Below are positions 1-7,983 of a DNA stretch of 37,824 nt, in pieces (within the stretch, counting starts at the first letter, position 1; each line of letters opens with the position of its first letter). The stretch is from NCBI GenBank assembly GCA_029246285.1, contig JAQWNW010000073.1, positions 1 to 37,824 on the forward strand, read 5' to 3'. The position numbers and the translations under genes were made by a program. This DNA comes from Paracoccaceae bacterium (GTDB taxonomy: Bacteria > Pseudomonadota > Alphaproteobacteria > Rhodobacterales > Rhodobacteraceae). The notes under the pieces were generated by a model. The model was given only the letters and a program-made list of their open reading frames with translations. It ran no database searches and had not been told where the DNA came from.

Positions 1-596
1 TGCGTTTGATAAATTCAACGGGAGTAGTGCATCTCTTAGGTAAATCCATAAATGATATGAACAAAAAGAATTTGAAATCAATTAGATCTGATATCCAAAT
101 GGTGTTCCAAGATCCTTACGGAAGTTTGTCTCCCAGAATGACGATTTTACAGATTATTTCTGAAGGTTTATTGATTCACAGTAAGCTTAGTAAATCTGAT
201 ATTGAAAATAAAGTGATTGGCGTAATAGAAGAAGTGGGTTTAGAAAAATCGATGATTAATAGGTATCCACATGAATTTTCTGGTGGTCAACGTCAAAGAA
301 TTGCTATTGCGCGCTCGATTATATTAAAGCCAAGTTTAATAATTCTTGATGAGCCAACGTCGGCATTGGATAAAACTGTTCAGGTGCAAATCGTTAATTT
401 ACTTAAGGACCTTCAAGAAAAATATGGTCTTACATATATTTTTATAAGTCATGATTTAAAAGTTATTAAAGCTCTTAGTCATAACATAGTGGTTATGAGA
501 AATGGCAATATAGTCGAGGAGGGTAAAAGCTCAGATATTTTTACTGATCCAAAAAATGAGTATACTCAGGCCTTATTGAAAGCAGCATTTGGTTAA
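1..596 (+). CDS. Peptide-type ABC transporter ATP-binding protein, C-terminal part (5' truncated)
   Basis: Only the last part of an ABC ATPase is present; the reading frame is open to the left edge (it enters at base 3), so the TTG at base 6 is not its real start. Visible motifs are the Q-loop (MVFQDPYGSLSPR), the ABC signature (SGGQRQRIAIAR), Walker B with the D-loop (LIILDEPTSALD) and the switch histidine (ISHDL). The Walker A motif lies outside the window. The text around the Q-loop and the ending (YTQALLKAAFG) match the oligopeptide/dipeptide/nickel importer family (OppD/OppF), and it resembles the second ATPase domain of the fused YejF type. It would power a periplasmic-binding-protein-dependent peptide importer. 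Whether it is a single or fused ATPase cannot be told here. Confidence 0.9.
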   Translation, partial: RLINSTGVVHLLGKSINDMNKKNLKSIRSDIQMVFQDPYGSLSPRMTILQIISEGLLIHSKLSKSDIENKVIGVIEEVGLEKSMINRYPHEFSGGQRQRIAIARSIILKPSLIILDEPTSALDKTVQVQIVNLLKDLQEKYGLTYIFISHDLKVIKALSHNIVVMRNGNIVEEGKSSDIFTDPKNEYTQALLKAAFG

Positions 597-603
597 ACTA
601 AAT

Positions 604-635
604 TTAAAATATTTATTGCGGTATTAATATTTTAA
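604..635. terminator. AT-only perfect hairpin between convergent genes (possible bidirectional terminator)
   Basis: A perfect 10-base inverted repeat (ttaaaatatt at 604-613 and aatattttaa at 626-635) with a 12-base loop lies between the ABC ATPase end and the carboxypeptidase end, covering the latter's stop codon. Its place between convergent genes suits a terminator, but the stem has no G or C and no clear T-tract, so termination is only a guess. Confidence 0.25.
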
Positions 636-1963
636 GAAGTGGGGCCTAAAGCTTCGCAGCTTTGAAAATTGCGTGCTTTTAATTTAACGCAAATTTTCTC
701 AGCATTACCTTTCGATAGGTTAGTAAATCTTGCTTCGAAACCTCCTTGCCCCTGAACGACAATTCTTTTTGCCCCTGCCAAGAGTGAAATCTCATGTAGC
801 GCCGCCCTCAACAGAAGTTTTTCCGCTTGAAAGCGTGTATTATGGTTTCCTAAGTCTATTTTCCAATTTTTTATACTGGGTTCAGACGATCTTGATACCA
901 CGATTAAATCTTTCTTCTCACTCCACGTATCGGATGATACAAGCTGACGAGTGTTCGTAACTTTGACAAGATTTTTTGAAAGAGAAATCTTTACGGTGTT
1001 AGCGATATCTTGAGCCATTGCTAGTAGAATATCGTTTTCAGTATTACCATTTTTAGCAATAGGGCGTAAACTTTTTGCTACACGGATATTATATTCTTGC
1101 TCTTTTAGTAACTGGTAAGGTATGCGCTTTGGTGGAATTAAGGGTGAAGTTGCAGATGTGCGTTTAAACCCCAAATCTAATAATTTTGCTGCCTGTTTAT
1201 TCCGTGTTAACGTGGATTTTCCACCAAAAACAGTAGCAATAATTCTCTTATTTTCGCGTTTGGCGGAAGCTACTAGGTTAAATCCTGCCTTGTGCGTATA
1301 ACCAGTTTTTATGCCATCTGCACCATTATAGGCGGAAAGAAATTTTCTATTGGTATTTCTGACTTGTTGAAGGCTTGCATCAGTTTTTTTTCTTTTGAAA
1401 ATTTTATAATATCCGGGATAATCATACATTAGGTGTCGACCTAGAATTGTCATGTCTCGAGCTGTTGATAGATGCCCGTTTTCGGTCAAGCCATGTGCAT
1501 TCTTAAAAGTTGAGCGCGTCATTCCCAGACTTTTTGCAGTTCTATTCATGCGACGAGCAAAGGCTGCTTCAGATCCAGATATGGCTTCCCCTATGGCAGT
1601 GGCAGCGTCATTTGCAGATTTGATGGCAGCCGCTCTAATTAAATATCTTAATGAGATTTTTTGACCGGTTCTCAACCCTAATTTTGAAGGTCTTTCATTT
1701 GCCGCTTTTCGTGATATTACAACTTTTTTATCAACATCGATTTCACCGTTTTCTATTGCTTCAAAAGCAATGTATAGTGTCATCATTTTTGTCAGAGATG
1801 CAGGATGTAATCTAGTATCAGCATTGCGCGTGCGTAAGATCTCTCCAGAACGAGCATCCATTACAACGTCTGCATATGGGGCGCTGATAGCTATCGACGA
1901 CATTGTCAAAATAGCCATTGCCACAAATAAGAATAACATTTTTAATTTTAGCCAGGTCTTCAA
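632..1963 (-). CDS. D-alanyl-D-alanine carboxypeptidase (PBP5/DacA-like) with C-terminal SPOR-like domain
   Basis: This 443-residue exported enzyme removes the terminal D-Ala from peptidoglycan pentapeptides in the periplasm. It starts with a signal peptide (positive start, hydrophobic core about residues 9-26, cleavage probably after AISA near 28). All three penicillin-binding catalytic motifs are present: SLTK at 56-59, SAN at 116-118 and KTG at 219-221. The last 80 or so residues have the layout of a SPOR domain (FQAEKLLLRAAL then a VVQG core), which would bind denuded glycan strands at the septum. This S11 peptidase plus SPOR arrangement is familiar in alphaproteobacteria. It is convergent with the ABC ATPase and divergent from clpS. 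The name dacA or dacC would be arbitrary. Confidence 0.93.
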   Translation of the reverse strand: MKTWLKLKMLFLFVAMAILTMSSIAISAPYADVVMDARSGEILRTRNADTRLHPASLTKMMTLYIAFEAIENGEIDVDKKVVISRKAANERPSKLGLRTGQKISLRYLIRAAAIKSANDAATAIGEAISGSEAAFARRMNRTAKSLGMTRSTFKNAHGLTENGHLSTARDMTILGRHLMYDYPGYYKIFKRKKTDASLQQVRNTNRKFLSAYNGADGIKTGYTHKAGFNLVASAKRENKRIIATVFGGKSTLTRNKQAAKLLDLGFKRTSATSPLIPPKRIPYQLLKEQEYNIRVAKSLRPIAKNGNTENDILLAMAQDIANTVKISLSKNLVKVTNTRQLVSSDTWSEKKDLIVVSRSSEPSIKNWKIDLGNHNTRFQAEKLLLRAALHEISLLAGAKRIVVQGQGGFEARFTNLSKGNAEKICVKLKARNFQSCEALGPTS

Positions 1964-2147
1964 AAAGCCCGCCCTTTTCTGCCTCTTTGCCGCCTTTTGG
2001 CGATCTGATTTCCAAAAAAGTTAACATAAGTATTCTGTGTAGTAAACCATTATACAGTACTCATTTGGAAAAGGTTAACTTTAACGAATTTTATTATATT
2101 TTTAATTTGGTTACGTTTAGTTATCTGGAAAGTAATGGTATATTTGA

Positions 2148-2153
2148 TATAAT
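2148..2153 (+). promoter_or_regulatory. Possible -10 element for clpS
   Basis: A perfect TATAAT lies 48 bases before the clpS start in the dac/clpS divergent spacer (1964-2201). The hexamer 17 bases upstream (CTGGAA) is a poor -35 match, so only the -10 is suggestive. Confidence 0.3.
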
Positions 2154-2201
2154 TTAAAAGGCCTTATATATAGCCTGGTAAGTGAGTCGATTATTAATGC
2201 A

Positions 2202-2549
2202 ATGGAGTCTATAGCTTTGAAAAAGATACTATGTTCGATAGGGGATCAGGAAGATAGTGACACTGTCTTGGAATCTAAAACCCAAATAAAAACTGAAAAA
2301 CCTCCTTTATACAAAGTTCTTTTACTGAATGATGACTATACCCCTATGGAATTTGTGGTGTATGTTTTGGAGAGGTTCTTTGGTATGAATAGCTCAAAGG
2401 CAGCGGAAATAATGTTAGCGGTTCACAAGAAAGGAGTTGCCGTTGTTGGAGTGTTTGCATTTGAAATTGCAGAAACAAAAGTGGCTCAAGTCATGGATTG
2501 TGCCTCTCAAAACCAACATCCGCTTCAATGCACTATGGAGAAAGAATGA
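2202..2549 (+). CDS. clpS: ATP-dependent Clp protease adaptor ClpS
   Basis: ClpS binds the N-domain of ClpA and delivers N-end-rule substrates to ClpAP. At 115 residues it has the usual core after a variable N-terminal tail: [20 protein letters not shown] (substrate-pocket Asn-Asp pair), the VHKKG histidine segment, VGVF, then AETKVAQV and a C-terminus ending in [10 protein letters not shown]. The start used is the first ATG of the open frame; no strong ribosome binding site lies at ideal distance. Its partner clpA is in this window about 20 kb away rather than next door. The downstream rsmC-like gene follows after 21 bases and is probably cotranscribed. Confidence 0.96.
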   Translation: MESIALKKILCSIGDQEDSDTVLESKTQIKTEKPPLYKVLLLNDDYTPMEFVVYVLERFFGMNSSKAAEIMLAVHKKGVAVVGVFAFEIAETKVAQVMDCASQNQHPLQCTMEKE

Positions 2550-2584
2550 GTATGAACTTATTCGCAGCATATGCAAAAGCCTGA
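2546..2584 (+). other. 12-codon mini-ORF overlapping clpS stop and rsmC start
   Basis: An ATG overlapping the clpS stop (ATGA) opens a 12-codon frame ([12 protein letters not shown]) that stops inside rsmC. It has the best ribosome binding site of this junction (GGAG at 2537-2540, five bases before the ATG), while the rsmC ATG at 2571 has none. It may couple translation of clpS to rsmC by re-initiation, or be chance. Confidence 0.25.
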
Positions 2585-3560
2585 CAGATTAACTGAAATT
2601 GTAAATCAGATTTCAATCGGTCTGCCAAGACAATTTAAAATAACAATCTTTAATGCTGAAGCAGAGAATTCTTATGAATTTACAACCTCTCCTGAGTTAG
2701 TATTAATTCAGTCTTTCGCACCATTTTTTGATAAATTACTGAATCGTTATAAAGTTTACCCAGATATGACGGATGTCACAGATATTTCCGTTGTAAACAT
2801 ACCAAAATCTAAAATAGAAGGTTTCGGAAATATAGCGAAAGCAGTCAAGCTAACAGAACATTATGTAATAATTAATGGAAGAAAAACAGAGGGTATAGAT
2901 AGTTATTTAAAAAAGATTAGCGCGTTAGTAGATATTTCATCTGTGGTCACTAAAGGTCATGGAAAGGCTTTTTGTTTCGATCCCAAGAAAATCAAGGCTA
3001 AATTTCTAAAGGACTGGGAAGAAAAGTCAAAGATAACGAAAAATGAAGCAGGGTTTTTTAGTGCGGAAGGAACTTTTTCACCGAAGGTAGTTGATCTTGG
3101 GAGTAAAGAGTTAGCAAATTTCTTTTGTAACAAGTTGCATGGGCGTGTTGCTGATTTGGGCGCTGGTTGGGGTTGGTTATCTTTTGAAGCACTAAAGCAA
3201 AATATTGACAAGCTAGATTTATATGAGGCTAATTACACAAGTTTTAGATGTTCTAAGTTAAATATAGAAGATAAGAGGGTAAATTATTTTTGGATAGATG
3301 TTATGAAGATAGAAAAGAATAACTCTTATGATGTCGTTATTATGAATCCTCCCTTTCATATTGGACATAAGTCTGATCCAAATTTAGGGATAAATTTTAT
3401 AAGAAAAGCTGCAGAAATTTTAAATCGTGGTGGACAATTATTTATGGTCGCAAACCGCAAGTTGCCCTACGAGAAGGAAGTTAATAAACTATTTAAAAAT
3501 ATTGAGATACATCAAGGTTATTCTGGGTTTAAAATTATAAAAGCCACAAAGCCAATATAA
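2571..3560 (+). CDS. rsmC: RsmC-like 16S rRNA (guanine-N2)-methyltransferase
   Basis: A 329-residue class I SAM-dependent methyltransferase. The SAM-binding motif I is DLGAGWGWLS (about residues 195-204) and the catalytic motif IV is NPPFH (about 259-263), the signature of guanine/adenine N-methyltransferases. A degenerate, non-catalytic N-terminal half (about 1-150, with the NGRKTEGIDS segment) gives the two-lobed layout of RsmC, which modifies G1207 of 16S rRNA. Rhodobacterales carry a similar protein near clpS, as I recall. The ATG at 2571 is the first usable start, because the frame is closed by a TGA at 2553. RsmC is the best fit, but other members of this rRNA methyltransferase group (RlmG type) cannot be fully excluded. 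Confidence 0.85.
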   Translation: MQKPDRLTEIVNQISIGLPRQFKITIFNAEAENSYEFTTSPELVLIQSFAPFFDKLLNRYKVYPDMTDVTDISVVNIPKSKIEGFGNIAKAVKLTEHYVIINGRKTEGIDSYLKKISALVDISSVVTKGHGKAFCFDPKKIKAKFLKDWEEKSKITKNEAGFFSAEGTFSPKVVDLGSKELANFFCNKLHGRVADLGAGWGWLSFEALKQNIDKLDLYEANYTSFRCSKLNIEDKRVNYFWIDVMKIEKNNSYDVVIMNPPFHIGHKSDPNLGINFIRKAAEILNRGGQLFMVANRKLPYEKEVNKLFKNIEIHQGYSGFKIIKATKPI

Positions 3561-3600
3561 CTGATTATATAGTGAGATATTCCAACTTGGGGGATTATAA

Positions 3601-4410
3601 ATGTCTGTTTCAATCTTAGGTAAGACCGCCATAGTCACGGGTGCTGCAAATGGTGTGGGGTTAGCAATTTCCAGACATTTCGTCCAGCAAGGAGCAAATG
3701 TAGTATTGGCTGACATGGATGAAGATAGCTTGAAAAGTGAGGTCAATTCATTGGAAATTGAGAAGGGTAAAGCAATTTCTTTTTCAGGTGATTTGCGTGA
3801 AAAATTGACCCAAGCTAATTTGCTTTCAGCCACAATTGACGAATTTGACAGAGTGGATATTCTAGTTAACGCAAGCAGACAATTCTTGATCTCAGATCCA
3901 CTAAATTCAGAAGAGGACTCGTTCGAAACTTTATTGAGTCAAAATTTAATAACCAATCTGCGCATTAGTCAGCTTATTGCAAAGCGGATGATCCACCAGG
4001 CTAAAATCATTGAGGATGTTTCAGAGTGCGTTGGAAGTATCATTAATTTAACGTCCATGGCTGGGCGTCGAGCTCAACCAGAAATTTTGGGTTATTCTGT
4101 AAGCTGTGCGGCAGTGGAGCAATTAACTAGATCCTTAGCTGTTGCTTTGGCAAGTCATTCAATTAGAGTTAATGCTGTTTGCTTTGGCTCTGTAATGAGT
4201 GGGTCTTTAAAGGATTCGTTAAAAGCCAATGGCCATTTGCGAGAAAAAATTATTAGTGCGACTCCATTAAGACGTATAGGAGAAGCGAAAGAGGTAGCCG
4301 ACGCCGTGCAGTATTTAGCATCAAATAGTGCATCTTTTGTTACAGGCCAAATTCTAACAGTAGATGGTGGTCGAACTCAAGTAGATGCTGCCGACGTTTT
4401 TATTCATTGA
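3601..4410 (+). CDS. Short-chain dehydrogenase/reductase-family protein lacking the catalytic lysine
   Basis: A 269-residue Rossmann-fold SDR. The N-terminal cofactor motif TGAANGVG is intact, and the C-terminal part ends with the usual TGQILTVDGGR. The catalytic serine (S152 in NLTS) and tyrosine (Y165) are spaced normally, but the YxxxK lysine is replaced by cysteine (C169; codon TGT at 4105-4107), and the usual NNAG turn reads VNAS. Either the protein has altered chemistry or it is a non-catalytic NAD(P)-binding protein. A GGGGG ribosome binding site precedes the ATG. Its 3' end overlaps the convergent UPF0178 gene by 11 bases. Substrate unknown. Confidence 0.85.
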   Translation: MSVSILGKTAIVTGAANGVGLAISRHFVQQGANVVLADMDEDSLKSEVNSLEIEKGKAISFSGDLREKLTQANLLSATIDEFDRVDILVNASRQFLISDPLNSEEDSFETLLSQNLITNLRISQLIAKRMIHQAKIIEDVSECVGSIINLTSMAGRRAQPEILGYSVSCAAVEQLTRSLAVALASHSIRVNAVCFGSVMSGSLKDSLKANGHLREKIISATPLRRIGEAKEVADAVQYLASNSASFVTGQILTVDGGRTQVDAADVFIH

Positions 4411-4861
4411 TAGAAATTCTTTTGAGTTTTTGTATTAATTTTTCTAAACCATCTGAGAATTCAGATCGGTTTTTTTTCGAAAATGTTACATTTTTATTTT
4501 TGAGAAAATGATTTGCTGACCTCAACTCATGCATCAAGTTTCGGGTAGCCAATGTTGAGCCAATATTGCTTGGGTTAAGTTCTTTCCCATAAGGTGTCAT
4601 GGCAAAAGCTCCTAATTTGATCGCATCAGAAGCAAGTGGTATATCATACGTAACAATTATATCTAAATTTTCTAACCGATTTAAAATCCATTTGTCTGCA
4701 ACGTCTAAACCAGTTTCTACTATAATAGTTTCGACTAAGGGATTTGGGTTTAATCTAATTCCACCATTTGAAACAACAAATACTTTTATTTTATGTCTAG
4801 ATGCTATTTTTATTATTTCATTTTTGACTGGGCAAGCATCGGCATCAATATAAATAATCAT
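4400..4861 (-). CDS. YaiI/YqxD (UPF0178, DUF188) family protein
   Basis: A 153-residue member of the UPF0178 family, recognised by the N-terminal signature IYIDADACPVK, the VVSNG segment, VADKWILNRL, the acidic ITYD-like strand (IIVTYDIPLASDA) and TPYGKELNPSNIG. The conserved aspartates suggest a metal-binding PIN-like fold, but the family's biological function is not established. Length is normal. It is convergent with the SDR gene and overlaps its end, and is separated from the fghA gene by about 47 bases. Confidence 0.9.
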   Translation of the reverse strand: MIIYIDADACPVKNEIIKIASRHKIKVFVVSNGGIRLNPNPLVETIIVETGLDVADKWILNRLENLDIIVTYDIPLASDAIKLGAFAMTPYGKELNPSNIGSTLATRNLMHELRSANHFLKNKNVTFSKKNRSEFSDGLEKLIQKLKRISINE

Positions 4862-4908
4862 TTAGCCTCAGAATATTAAGGATTTTCTTGAAAACAATAA
4901 GTTTTTAA

Positions 4909-5739
4909 TTAACGATAAAGAGCTTCGGCATGAAAAGAAATATGATCTTCCATGAAAGAAGAGATGAAAAAATAGCTATGATCATAACCTTCTTGAATTC
5001 GGTATAAACCTGCTTGTTTTTTTTCAATCATCGCTTCAGATATCGCATTTGGCCTTAATAAATCCCAAAATTGATCTGCTGAACCCTGATCTATTAAGAT
5101 CGGACCAGGAAATCCATTTTTTCGCATCAAGAGACTTGCATCATAATCTTGCCATTTAACCTGGTCTTCCCCTAGATAGGCAGTAAATTGTTTTATTCCC
5201 CAATCACTTTTTGTAGGATTTGTAATGGGTGAAAAAGCGGAGACACTTCTATAAGTTTTAGGAAAGGTAAATGCCATTGTTAAGGCTCCATGGCCACCCA
5301 TTGAATGGCCCATTATAGATTGCCTATTTTCATCTAAGGATAAATTATTAAATACTAATTCTGGTAATTCGTTTGTTATATAATCCCACATATTAAAATT
5401 TTTTGACCAAGGATCATTGGTAGCATTAACATAGAATCCGGCGCCTTGACCAAGATCAAACGATTGATCATCAGGAATTTTATCACCTCTTGGTGAAGTA
5501 TCTGGAAATATTAGTGCTATACCTTGCTCAGCAGCCCAAACTTGTGCACCCGACTTTGTCATCGCATTTTCATGAGTACATGTTAAGCCTGATAAATACC
5601 ATAAAATTGGAACTTTATTATTTGAGGCTTCTTCTGGTAAAAAGACTCCAAAAGTCATTTCACAATCATTTGATTTTGAAAAGTGAGAATAAACCTCTTG
5701 CGTCCCACCAAATGCTTTGTTTTCTGATATTTTTTTCAT
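4909..5739 (-). CDS. fghA: S-formylglutathione hydrolase
   Basis: This 276-residue cytosolic serine esterase hydrolyses S-formylglutathione to formate and glutathione, the second step of glutathione-dependent formaldehyde detoxification. The nucleophile motif is GHSMGGHGAL (Ser146), the acid is probably the Asp of DQGSADQFW and the histidine lies in YDHSYFF. Other family landmarks are WYLSGLTCTHENAMTKSG and the PDTSPRG oxyanion region. Length matches the family. The formaldehyde dehydrogenase that normally partners it is not in the window. Upstream of it is a spacer of 81 bases. Confidence 0.95.
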   Translation of the reverse strand: MKKISENKAFGGTQEVYSHFSKSNDCEMTFGVFLPEEASNNKVPILWYLSGLTCTHENAMTKSGAQVWAAEQGIALIFPDTSPRGDKIPDDQSFDLGQGAGFYVNATNDPWSKNFNMWDYITNELPELVFNNLSLDENRQSIMGHSMGGHGALTMAFTFPKTYRSVSAFSPITNPTKSDWGIKQFTAYLGEDQVKWQDYDASLLMRKNGFPGPILIDQGSADQFWDLLRPNAISEAMIEKKQAGLYRIQEGYDHSYFFISSFMEDHISFHAEALYR

Positions 5740-5775
5740 ATAGCCTTAACCCTTCAATTATTTTTTACATTATTT

Positions 5776-5821
5776 AATAAGATTCTTTTTACTTTGCTGA
5801 TTTTCTTAAAATAATCTTATT
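5776..5821. repeat. 9-base perfect inverted repeat in fghA/GNAT spacer
   Basis: AATAAGATT at 5776-5784 is repeated in inverted form (AATCTTATT) at 5813-5821, with 28 bases between. It sits just beyond the stop codon of the leftward GNAT gene and upstream of fghA, so it could be a weak terminator or an operator; no further support is visible. Confidence 0.2.
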
Positions 5822-6348
5822 TATTCCTTGCTGAAATTGTTAAACATTACCAATGCGTCTATTAAACCATCAGTTGGATGATGAAATGCCAAAGGTAAGC
5901 GCCCAACAATCTCAAAACCGACGCTCTTCCAAAGGTTGATAGCATTTTTATTGTTACTTACAACAAAATTAAATTGCATACCTTTAAAGCCCATTTTTTT
6001 GGCTAAATTTAAGCTATGGTTAACCATTAGGCGACCATACCCATTTCCCGCTAGTCCAGATCTTACTATGAACCCACAATTGCAGATATGATCTCCACCA
6101 CCCTCTTGATTGGGACAAATATAATAAGATCCCATTACTTTTGTATCATTTTCTATAATGTAACAACTATGTTTTCCATACATCCAGTTTTTTATAGCCG
6201 TGTTGCGCTTAGTATTTTTTCTAATTGCATAAGTTTCACCATTGCGAATTATTGGCTTCAATATTGACCAAATTTGTTCTTCATCATCAGATATGGCTTT
6301 TCTGATTGAGGAATTAATAATAGAGGGATTTTGGAGATTTTTTTTCAA
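5821..6348 (-). CDS. GNAT-family N-acetyltransferase
   Basis: A 175-residue acetyl-CoA-dependent acyltransferase. The beta4-alpha3 acetyl-CoA motif reads IVRSGLAGNGYGRLM, followed by the helix LNLAKKMGF, and the C-terminal beta5-alpha4 part has NKNAINLWKSVGFEIVGRLP, a common ending of GNAT proteins. The substrate is unknown. The frame has no ATG near the expected start: the first start codon after the upstream in-frame stop is TTG at 6348, with no good ribosome binding site, so the exact start is uncertain. It is read in the same direction as fghA, 81 bases before it. Confidence 0.85.
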   Translation of the reverse strand: MKKNLQNPSIINSSIRKAISDDEEQIWSILKPIIRNGETYAIRKNTKRNTAIKNWMYGKHSCYIIENDTKVMGSYYICPNQEGGGDHICNCGFIVRSGLAGNGYGRLMVNHSLNLAKKMGFKGMQFNFVVSNNKNAINLWKSVGFEIVGRLPLAFHHPTDGLIDALVMFNNFSKE

Positions 6349-6474
6349 TTTTTTGATAACTTTTAAATCAAATTTACTTTAGATAATCGTTGAACTAACT
6401 ATAGATAGATATATTGTATCAAACGTACCATAGTTTTTAACTTTGAGTATAAGAAAATTGTTTGGATTTAAACC

Positions 6475-6789
6475 ATGGTTTTTAAAAAAAAATATTTAAA
6501 CTCATTTTCTTGTGTAATGCTCCTTTTTTTGGTGAGTTGTGAAGATCTTTATTTTACGGAGCAAGAGATTGTAGAAGTAGAGCCAATCTTTGTATGTGAA
6601 GAGGAGGCATATTTAGATTTAAAAGGACAAAGCAAAGAGTCCTTAGGAATATTGCTTGAATTGATCAAATTTAATGGTGACTTGCGAATTATTCCTCATG
6701 ATGGATATATACCGATGGATTTTATTCCTAATCGTTTAACAATCACTTTGGATGAGAACGAAAATATAAGTAGAATTTTTTGTGGCTAA
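6475..6789 (+). CDS. Small lipoprotein with peptidase inhibitor I78-like domain
   Basis: A 104-residue protein with a short positive start, a hydrophobic core and a lipobox-like LVSC, with the lipid-bearing cysteine near residue 22. The rest matches the I78 peptidase-inhibitor pattern: a first cysteine (FVCEEE), a LKGQS segment, LRIIPHDGYIPMDF, then PNRLTITLDENENISRIFCG with the second cysteine. I78 proteins characteristically end in PxRLNxxxDxxGxIxxxxCG. It would sit on a membrane facing the periplasm and inhibit serine peptidases. It lies alone between a leftward GNAT and a leftward aminotransferase whose end is 7 bases away. The I78 call rests on pattern memory. Confidence 0.75.
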   Translation: MVFKKKYLNSFSCVMLLFLVSCEDLYFTEQEIVEVEPIFVCEEEAYLDLKGQSKESLGILLELIKFNGDLRIIPHDGYIPMDFIPNRLTITLDENENISRIFCG

Positions 6790-6796
6790 TTAGTTC

Positions 6797-7981
6797 TTAA
6801 ATACCTACGTCAATAATCGCTCGAGCCAATTTAGAAAGCGTTTTTTTGTTAAGACCTGCGATATTTACCCTGCTGTCTTCAATCATATATATGGCGTGTT
6901 TTTCTCTCATATTTAAAACTTGATCTTTGGTAGCTCCAAGAAGAGAAAACATACCTCTGTGAGTCTCTAAAAAGTCAAATCTGTTGGATCGCGATTCTTT
7001 TCTGAGTTCCTCAGCTAATGATTTTCTAATATCCAGCATATTTAATCGCATTTCGTTTAACTCTTTTATCCAACTTGATTTGAGTTCCTCATTTTTTAAA
7101 ATCAAAGTTACTAATTTTCCACCATGATCGGGTGGAAAGGAAAAGTTTTGTCTATTTAAAAATGCTAAGGTGCTACTAGAAATGTTTTTTATTTTTTCGT
7201 TTTCTGAGATTGTAAATAAAATTCCTGTTCTTTCTCTATAGATCCCAAAATTTTTTGAGCAACTTGCAGCTAAAATTACTTCTTTGCATTTCTTGGCCAA
7301 TAACCTTACACCATAGGCGTCTTCATCTAAACCGTCTCCAAAACCTTGATAAGCCAGATCAATAAGAGGCACTAATTGATTATTACACAAAAATTTTTGT
7401 AATTCTTTCCACTGTTCGTTATTTAGGTTGGCGCCTGTAGGATTATGACAACATCCATGCAATAATATTATATCTCCTGGTTTTGTGTCTTTTAAGCTCT
7501 CCATCATTCCGTCGAAATTTAGTTCGCAGGTTTTCTTATCAAAATATATATATTCAGAATATGGGATATTTAAAAATTTTAAGATTGAAATATGATTGGG
7601 CCATGTAGGATTTGAGATCCATATTTTTGAATTTGGTGATGCTAATCTAATGAGCTCAAAAGCCTGTCTTATGGCTCCAGTTCCACCAGGAGTATGAGCA
7701 GTTGAAATTGTATCTTCAGAAACACAATCGCTGAAGATCAACTCTTTCATTACAGTTTGGAAATCTGAGTCGCCTGTTAGCTTTGTATAAGATTTTGTTG
7801 TTTCTTGTTCCCAAAGAATTTTTTCTGCTTTTTTTACAGCGTTGATTATCGGTGTTTGACCATTTTCATTTTTATAAACGCCTATACCAAGGTCTAGCTT
7901 ATTAGCTCGAGTGTCTTCTTTGAAAGTCTGCATTAAATCTAAGATCTTATCAGGTGGCTGTTGCTGTAGTTGTTCTAGCAT
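6797..7981 (-). CDS. Aromatic amino acid aminotransferase (aspartate/tyrosine aminotransferase family)
   Basis: A 394-residue PLP enzyme of the class I aminotransferases. Landmarks are the N-terminal LDLGIGVYKNENG, the substrate/PLP segment HTPGGTGAIRQ, HGCCHNPTGANL, the DLAYQGFGDGL strand carrying the PLP-ring aspartate and tyrosine, the Schiff-base lysine in SCSKNFGIYRERTG (near residue 243) and the carboxylate-binding arginine in SRVNIAGL. This is the TyrB/AspC branch, transferring amino groups between aromatic (or dicarboxylic) amino acids and 2-oxoglutarate. It starts two bases after the sseA stop, with its AAAGG ribosome binding site inside the last sseA codons, so the two are translationally linked. 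Specificity between aspartate and aromatics is not certain. Confidence 0.92.
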   Translation of the reverse strand: MLEQLQQQPPDKILDLMQTFKEDTRANKLDLGIGVYKNENGQTPIINAVKKAEKILWEQETTKSYTKLTGDSDFQTVMKELIFSDCVSEDTISTAHTPGGTGAIRQAFELIRLASPNSKIWISNPTWPNHISILKFLNIPYSEYIYFDKKTCELNFDGMMESLKDTKPGDIILLHGCCHNPTGANLNNEQWKELQKFLCNNQLVPLIDLAYQGFGDGLDEDAYGVRLLAKKCKEVILAASCSKNFGIYRERTGILFTISENEKIKNISSSTLAFLNRQNFSFPPDHGGKLVTLILKNEELKSSWIKELNEMRLNMLDIRKSLAEELRKESRSNRFDFLETHRGMFSLLGATKDQVLNMREKHAIYMIEDSRVNIAGLNKKTLSKLARAIIDVGI

Positions 7982-7983
7982 TA

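Noticed and set aside
1818-2027. 69-codon leftward ORF at the start of the carboxypeptidase
   Set aside because: It overlaps the signal-peptide region of dac in another frame and has no binding site or recognisable product.
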